Shown piece after piece: positions 7,340 to 13,098 of a DNA stretch of 13,098 nt. Each line of letters begins with the position of its first letter. Within the stretch, counting starts at the first letter, position 1. The notes below the pieces were generated by a model. It was given only the letters and a program-made list of their open reading frames with translations, was not told the origin of the DNA and ran no database searches. Both the position numbers and the translations under genes were made by a program. This stretch comes from Euperipatoides rowelli (Eukaryota > Onychophora > Udeonychophora > Euonychophora > Peripatopsidae): assembly GCA_003024985.2 (NCBI GenBank), contig PXIH01S0021312.1, one strand, 5' to 3'.

Positions 7340-9690
7340 CTATGTCAAATACTTTGTATGTTTAATGACATGGAGTGATATGACTAGGACATGTCAATGT
7401 GTGAGATTAAACACTTGTTACTGAATAGCTTTTAAGCTGTAAAGTTTTATACCTATGTCACGCGATAACCTATTAGGACAAGGCAAGAGAGTAGCTGTTG
7501 CTAAATTGAGCTATGAATTATTTATAATGTGTTAGACAACCTGGATAATTTAAATAGGATGGATCAGAGACATACACATATGCTATTTTATAAGTTATGG
7601 TTTACCTGATTGTCTGGTGACAATATAACCCCTCTGGACAGTAGGTTTTCTTCCCTTGAACAGGACCTAAAAACCTTAATATTAATCAATAATATGTTGA
7701 TGCTATGAAATTGCAAAAATAAAACCTAGAGAACGGTATATAATAAACACCTGTTTATTTAAATTTTTCATATACCTTTAAATATACAAGTTCATTTCAT
7801 TCAAATGTTGTTCAATATTCATTCAATCATAATTATTACACTGGTGTAGCCTCTGGCTTACACTTTCAATATTTTCATTTGTTGACACTTGTGATGTGAA
7901 TTATCAATTTATCTCTTGGATTATTCCTATTTAATCAAGGTAAGTTTCTTCTTTAGAACCACTCTTACTATTTTATTTAATCAGTGGTCTCTATTTCATA
8001 AAAGTGCATAATTAGTAATATCCCTTTGGGTGTAAACATGAGAATGGGGTGGTCCATCAGGATCTACTTCTGATGAGTTTAAACTGAGATAATAGTAATT
8101 TCTAAAAAAAAAAAATTTAATGGCATGAATTGTTTAATTTAATCAAACTGGTTATTCTTTCTACACATAATATTCCAAAGTTTTCTAAGAGATTGTTGAA
8201 GTCTAAAATAAGCCAAAATATGGAAATACCCTCATTCGTGAATATTATAATGCAATTGTTTAAAATGCATATTACAAACATGGGTCATAATTACTTAATT
8301 AGCTAATTGTACCTTATTAAATTTCAATACTATTGTAAACTTAATTATATAAATTGAATTNAGTCCTATTAAATTATTGGAACTAGAGTCTATAGATGAT
8401 GTATTATTCTGAATAAATTTAAAAGTTCTCTTCAGTTGGGGATCCTATTCAATTGGAAATGTTCAATTTGAAGTTATTACTAGATCTAGATTTTGAAATT
8501 AAATTAATCGGATGGATAGATTCATTGATTGACTAAATAATTGTAGATGGAATTATTAATATTGTGGATAAATTTTAATGTTATAGTTAATAAAAGTTAA
8601 ACAGTGCTAGGTAATCGTAGTTAATAAAAATTGTAATCAAACCTGGACAGCACAATTGTTGTGAGAGTTGGCACCTCTGATCCTGTGCAAAGTCTTGCGG
8701 GATCCAATGATTTCACCAGCCTAAACTGCTGAGTTAATTTTATTGATATCAAAATTGCCTGACTATCTTTATCTAATTCTTGGTTGAGACATCTGAGGGC
8801 ATAATATATTGGATTACTAACTGGGGACAAGACAAGTTACTTGAAGTTAAAATTTAAATAATTGTTGAATTGATGGTAGTTAAGGATGAACTCAGTGGCA
8901 TCTCCAGCCTGTAAGGTGGTATTAACAAGTCAAAGAGAGCACTGGGTTCACCGAATAATTAGTAAGGATCTGACTGCGATAACTATACTTGGGTGAAAAT
9001 TTTTGTTCTGATTAACCGACGCTTAAAAATCACAAGTTTTTGTTTATATACTACTAAATCATTTACATAATAGGGTTGTAGTTTGAGTCCACTTGAGGGT
9101 CATTATTGGGTAGACACTAATTGGATGGGTTAGCTGACCACTTGATGAATCAATGAAAAATGGCCCCATCTGTCAGGTTTGATTTTATCCTCTTCAGCAT
9201 CAATGGTCATAATTAGTTATTTGTTTTGCAATTACTATTTCTTTTTATGTTATTCATCAGGGGTTCATGTGAACTAAGTTAATATTTTAGAGCTTATATT
9301 GTACATTTGTGGTTGCTTCACAATTTCCTGTTTAACTGGATTCATATTTGTTATTTTTATAATTTTTACAGCATTTTTTTTCTTTTTAACAGAAACAGTA
9401 GCAATAATTCTTGTTCATTCAGATCAAACTTTAAATGTTCAAATTTTTGTAATTAGTTTCGATGACATTATTTCAGTCATTTGAATAAAATATTTTGATT
9501 GCAGGCTGTTCTTTCTTTGTTACTCCAATGGCTTATTTCATCTTTGGGTAATTCCTCATTTAATCATAGTCAGAGCTTTTATGCAGTATGTAGAACTTAA
9601 TCATATATTAATATAGCATATACAGTTTTTCAACTTAATCAATAGACTAAGCTAATTATTGATTGACCATTCTTCTGTTTATTTGGTATT
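7340..9690. other. AT-rich intergenic DNA, no gene seen
   Basis: No frame holds a recognisable protein. Short readings at 8621-8830 (minus) and 9299-9484 (plus, very hydrophobic) are not convincing. An N lies at 8361. A good isolated 5' splice-like string AAGGTAAGT at about 7937-7945 has no partner exon that I can identify. TAGATCTAGAT-type motifs occur near 8480. Confidence 0.6.
7735..7776. repeat. Nested inverted repeat, potential cruciform
   Basis: The inner arms ATAAACA (7743-7749) and TGTTTAT (7752-7758) are perfect with a two-base spacer. The outer arms GGTATAT (7735-7741) and ATATACC (7770-7776) are also perfect. The asymmetry between inner and outer stems leaves an 11-base bulge on one side. 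No gene context explains it. Confidence 0.5.
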
Positions 9691-9693
9691 TCA

Positions 9694-9800
9694 TAATGTC
9701 ACTTTCAGGGTTTAGTTGTTTTGTTTTTATTAATAACTTTAAATGTCATATTCAGGTTTATGTGTTTCTAGCATTTATTAAAATGTCAATTCCAGGATTT
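9694..9800. repeat. Three imperfect copies of an ATGTCA-TTC-AGG motif
   Basis: TAATGTCACTTTCAGGGTTT (about 9694), AAATGTCATATTCAGGTTTA (9741) and AAATGTCAATTCCAGGATTT (9781) are spaced about 47 and 40 bp apart. They look like decayed tandem units. The TTTCAGG cores resemble 3' splice sites, but no open exon follows. Confidence 0.45.
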
Positions 9801-9836
9801 TCTCACCCATGCACTGTATATTAGAAATTTTATTCA

Positions 9837-9889
9837 ATCACACTTTCGTAGATTATTTACCTATCACAACTTTCGTAGATTATTTACCT
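9837..9889. repeat. Tandem duplication with 27-bp period
   Basis: A 21-bp identical block beginning ACTTTCGTAG and ending ATTTACCT is at 9842-9862 and 9869-9889, each preceded by ATCACA-like bases. The two copies are identical over 21 bp, so the duplication is probably fairly recent compared with the surrounding repeats. Confidence 0.75.
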
Positions 9890-9899
9890 GCACTGTTTG

Positions 9900-11080
9900 A
9901 ATCATGCCAATCACTGACCTTTTTAATCATTAATTTATTGTTCTTCTTATGACTCCAGTCAATTTTACCAATTTGGAATAAAAGTTTAGTTTGTTAAAAG
10001 TTGACCTTTATAAATTATAAATTTTATCAAAATGTGCTTACATTCACCTACAAATTTTCACTAATGACCACATAATTCTTAACATTTATTATAAATGTTT
10101 TTTTTCTTTAATTTTTCCAAGTTCTATTTAATTATATTTGAGAAGATATACACTGCCAGTTGGCATAATATTTATACATTTTTTAAATATATCTATACAT
10201 TTATAACCTCTGACAACCCTGGATCAGGAAAAAGGGCCTGCTCCCTTCAGTAATAAAATTTTTCCCTTTTTTTATATTTTTTTAAAAAAATAAATCCAAT
10301 CAACTCCCAGGCCATATCAGAGACATGTCTTTACTATATATATATTTTTGTTTATTTTGTCTATGTTTCGTCCATTCATCTCTCTGAAATTAAATTTAGT
10401 CGTTCCATAATAAATTAATCTTTTATTTTCTCAACTTATTATTTGTTTATTACTTGAGGTCCCTTTCTAAATTTTGTGCTTCATTTAATCTACTGTATAT
10501 GAGTCTCGATCTAGCTTATCTGAAGGTAACTAGAGATCCTACACATAATTTTATTTCTTATGCTTGGCTATGTAGACTTCCTCCTTACTCTCCACATGAG
10601 GCCACTATTTAAGGCTCATTGAGTATCATCTGAACCTGGATATCTATGCCTTTGATAGCTTGTCTGGCCAAAAGAAGCCAATATCGTACTTTCTAGGCCA
10701 ACCAAGTACTTATCTCTGGCCTTTATGTTGGCCTGTATCAGGAAAATTTGGAGAGGAAATTAATCCCATGATGCAACCCAATCATACTACAAATTCCATG
10801 GAGGCCTGTCCAAGCCTAATTAGCATTGCTTTAGAATTTTCTTTTCCTAATACTGTATATTTATTAAAATTACTGCAATTATAATTTAAGTTTCGATTTA
10901 TTTAAAAATCTATACTGTATATTACTTTCAATATATATATATTTTCTTCACAGCTTCAATAATTTATTTCTCTTATTCTTATATTATTTGTTTAATTATT
11001 TGACTATTAATTTGTATAAAGTGAAAGGACAAGGATTCCAAATGAATCCCAGGAGTGATCTAGCTGATGGCCTGCGCCCT
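9900..11080. other. AT-rich intergenic DNA, no gene seen
   Basis: Stops are frequent in all frames. A somewhat GC-richer stretch at about 10640-10830 supports a 74-codon plus-strand reading, but it starts at TTG and I recognise no family. The opposite strand has stops in the same interval. It may be an unrecognised repeat fragment. Confidence 0.55.
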
Positions 11081-11088
11081 GCTGGACT
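11081..11088. repeat. Left target-site duplication GCTGGACT
   Basis: Eight bases immediately before the CAGTGC terminus are identical to the eight bases at 11528-11535 immediately after the other terminus. Eight base pairs is the duplication length made by hAT-type transposases. Confidence 0.85.
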
Positions 11089-11527
11089 CAGTGCTGGATT
11101 CAGACTTAATAAGGCCCTAAGCTATTTGAGATATGGGGCCCGTCAGCGCATGCTCAAGTGTAGTGGAGCAACACGGGAGGGGACCGTGTTTATAGTAAAA
11201 GAAATTATATACTTTAAATGTTCCATTTCTATTATAAAATAATAATGAAATAATTTTAAAAATTACCGGTAATATTAATACCGTTATAGGTAATGCAAAC
11301 CCTAGGCACAATAGCGCTTTGTTCTTTGAAAAGATGTGCTAAAAAAATTGGGTGAAGAGTATGGGACGTCCCGGATGTGCGGCATCGGGACAAATAATGG
11401 TGCAGTATACAATATATTTAAGTATATAATAGACAATTGCTCACTCGGACAATTTTTTTGGGGGGCCCCCAAAAAAGTGGGGGCCCTAAGCTATAGCTTG
11501 TTTAGGTTATACGTAAATCATGCACTG
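11089..11527. mobile_element. hAT-like non-autonomous DNA transposon (MITE), 439 bp
   Basis: The left end starts CAGTGCTGGATT. The reverse complement of the right end starts CAGTGCATGATT. The first six bases are identical and ten of the first twelve match. Exact 8-bp duplications (GCTGGACT) abut both ends, which fixes the borders. CAG-type termini with an 8-bp target duplication point to the hAT superfamily. Subterminal regions share the 12-mer GGCCCTAAGCTA in direct orientation (11113-11124 and 11482-11493). The right one is part of the palindrome AAGCTATAGCTT (11488-11499), as expected for transposase-binding repeats. Inside are ATTACCGGTAAT (11262-11273), a 12-bp palindrome, and the T6-G6-C5-A6 palindrome near the right end. 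There is no transposase; the 74- to 84-codon readings in it are incidental. P and Merlin elements also give 8-bp duplications, but the termini fit hAT better. Confidence 0.85.
11454..11476. repeat. Near-perfect T6-G6-C5-A6 palindrome in the MITE
   Basis: Six T, six G, five C and six A follow in order. This gives 11-bp perfect arms around a single G, with GGGGGCCC again a few bases on. It sits in the subterminal zone of the hAT-like element, next to the AAGCTATAGCTT palindrome. Confidence 0.85.
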
Positions 11528-11535
11528 GCTGGACT
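11528..11535. repeat. Right target-site duplication GCTGGACT
   Basis: This is an exact copy of the eight bases at 11081-11088, directly following the right terminus (...GCACTG) of the hAT-like element. The lack of divergence suggests a comparatively recent insertion. Confidence 0.85.
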
Positions 11536-12640
11536 GCCCCCTTTGGTTACTATCAAATAACTCTGGCTCAAACTTCATTCAATGAATTCATATTGTGACT
11601 TGTTATATTTATTTAATTGTATTAGCCTGTCTTTTTATTATTAGAATAAAAGTAAGTAGCTTGATAAATGTGCTGTGTGTCAGAATGCATATATTACTTC
11701 CTACTTCTTCCCCATGGCATCATTAAACTTTGTACACCATGGAGTTATGTTGATTTGGCGTCTTGTGTGGAACTTACAGTATTAATTGTATTGCATTAAT
11801 GTCATGCTCTGCAAAATGCTTTTTTGCGCCACTGCAAATAAGAAACAGCATGAACCATTTGAGTAATTGAAATTACTTTATTTTCTATGGGCATTGCGAA
11901 ATTGCCATTATAACTGTGCTTTGAAGGGTTATTATAGGTTAATTTCCAAAAAGAAATTTTATTACTCGGCCCACTCCCCACTCGCCAATATTTTAAACAC
12001 AAATTTGATATTTTTTTGAAAATGAAGGGTGGATGGATAGGCCAATGAGGTTTTAAATTAGAACCATTATTTCTCAACTGATTTCTATAAACGCCCAAAA
12101 GACTAGGCTAGCTGTATTGTTTTACTAAAATAATTGATAATTTCTTTCTTATAAAATCATATTCCAATTTAGAGTGGGTTTAAGACTAACTTCCTTTCGT
12201 AAAGGAAATTTCTTTGTAGTGAAAACTTTCTATTAATAATTGAAACATTTATATGGTTGATTAGAAAGAAAAATCTATTTTCTTTTCAATATTGTTTCTC
12301 TTATCGTCGACATTTCTTTAGAGACAACTGAACTAAGCTTATATTATCATGAACTGAAACATTGTATAACTCAATCTATTTATACTTAGTCCGACTGTGC
12401 GGCTTTAAACTTTTATATAAAGCTGATGGTGTTATTGAAAATCATAAAATGGTTTTTTAATAGTCTTTTATGAAAGCGATACGAAATAATGTTGGATTTT
12501 TTTTTCTATCTTCAAATAAAGGGAAGAAATTAAATTTATTTATTTTCAACTATGTTTATTTGCCTTGTTATTTATTAGTAACTTATATAATTTAGTTAAA
12601 TTATATAATTTTGTAGATAGCTTTAACTTAGATTTTAATG
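11536..12640. other. AT-rich DNA without a supported gene
   Basis: The minus strand is open for 98 codons at 11802-12098, but the reading starts at TTG with no ATG nearby and I recognise no domain. The interval around 11880-12060 is slightly less AT-rich than its surroundings and could be an unidentified repeat. Small hairpins occur: AGTAATT-GA-AATTACT near 11862-11877, and TTCCTTT-CGT-AAAGGAA at 12191-12207. Confidence 0.5.
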
Positions 12641-12647
12641 AATGTCC

Positions 12648-12800
12648 AATCTATCTAGGCCTATCCGTCCGTTTGACCTCCAATCGTCTGCCCGTCCGTC
12701 CTTTCCTATCTATTGAGTGATCTGTCTGTCTATTTATCCATCTAAGTTACTTTATAAGTGTCTATCCACCTATTCATTCATATACGCATGCATGCACACA
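12648..12800. repeat. Degenerate TCCG/TCTA/TCCA tetranucleotide array, third locus
   Basis: Runs such as CTATCCGTCCGT, GCCCGTCCGTCC, CTGTCTGTCTAT, CTATCCACC and ATTCATTCAT make a degraded tetranucleotide array. It ends in an alternating CGCATGCATGCACACACA stretch at about 12785-12802. It resembles the 3738-4502 arrays but is richer in GTCC units, and there is no clear copy of their AT-rich tail after it. Confidence 0.65.
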
Positions 12801-12802
12801 CA

Positions 12803-13098
12803 TATCCTTATCCACTTTGTTTGAATGTATTTTTTTTTCTAGAGCCAGATTATGGTTCTGTAATGTACTGTGGGTGTCGATGATTTTCCAAAACATTTAT
12901 TAGGATACAATTGTTTGAAATGATGGCTTCTGATCAATTTCTGTTTTTTTTTTCCTTTTTCTTGCAAATTTTATTGGGAATCGAGTTCATAAGAATATTT
13001 CAGAGTTTATAAATAGAACCAATAAAATTTGTCTCACTTAAATTTAATGAGATACCGTATATAATTTTGATATAAAATACTTTAAATTTGATTTTTTT
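12803..13098. other. AT-rich DNA to the right edge, nothing recognised
   Basis: The stretch contains T-runs near 12830 and 12945 and no open frame or repeat that I can identify. Confidence 0.6.

Noticed and set aside
8621-8830. 69-codon minus-strand open frame
   Set aside because: It is short, has no recognised domain and sits in stop-rich DNA. No splice structure supports it as an exon.
9080-9095. GTTTGAGTCC, resembling a tRNA B box
   Set aside because: There is no matching A box at the right distance and no cloverleaf pairing, so neither a tRNA nor a tRNA-derived SINE is supported.
9299-9484. Hydrophobic 61-codon plus-strand frame resembling a membrane protein
   Set aside because: Phe/Ile-rich translations are expected from T-rich DNA, and it has no ATG start or supporting context.
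10660-10884. 74-codon plus-strand frame considered as an exon
   Set aside because: It has a TTG start, no recognised family and no convincing splice sites at its borders.
10988-11242. 84-codon plus-strand frame considered as a gene
   Set aside because: It crosses the left border of the hAT-like element at 11089, so it joins unrelated sequences by accident of insertion.

Overview
This is AT-rich eukaryotic (animal-type) DNA with no supportable host gene, rRNA, tRNA or CRISPR array. What can be recognised is transposable-element debris, degenerate simple repeats and one well-delimited small DNA transposon. A non-LTR retroelement with L1/Tx1-like ORF1 and ORF2, TCCA/GTCC-type microsatellite arrays, a hAT-like MITE and scattered TAGATCTAGAT and TAGGCCTAT motifs suggest a marine or freshwater invertebrate, possibly a mollusc. 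That assignment is a low-confidence guess. A single N at 8361 marks a base uncertainty in the assembly.

Layout. Positions 1 to about 3420-3693 hold a decayed L1/Tx1-like LINE on the minus strand, truncated by the left edge. Reading right to left it shows an ORF1 N-terminal part, an ORF1 C-terminal part with an RRM-like region and CCHC zinc knuckles, a T-rich inter-ORF stretch, an APE-type endonuclease and a reverse transcriptase. Stops and frameshifts break every domain. Positions 3738-4670 hold a diverged tandem duplication of about 0.44 kb. Each copy is a degenerate TCCA-type array followed by a related AT-rich tail. Positions 5185-5560 hold degenerate ~100-115 bp repeats with ATAATGCATTG and CATCATGAAATTT blocks, followed by a YY1-like motif.

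From 5640 to 9680 I see only AT-rich, stop-riddled DNA with a few small hairpins. Positions 9694-9889 contain short direct repeats. Positions 11089-11527 are a 439-bp hAT-like non-autonomous element with CAGTGC termini, flanked by an exact 8-bp target-site duplication (GCTGGACT). It contains a T6-G6-C5-A6 near-perfect palindrome. A third degenerate tetranucleotide array lies at 12648-12800.

The only genes that once worked together are ORF1 and ORF2 of the LINE: an RNA-binding nucleocapsid-like protein, and an endonuclease/reverse transcriptase for target-primed insertion. Both are dead here. The MITE has no transposase and would have depended on one supplied from elsewhere. I found no convincing new biological system.
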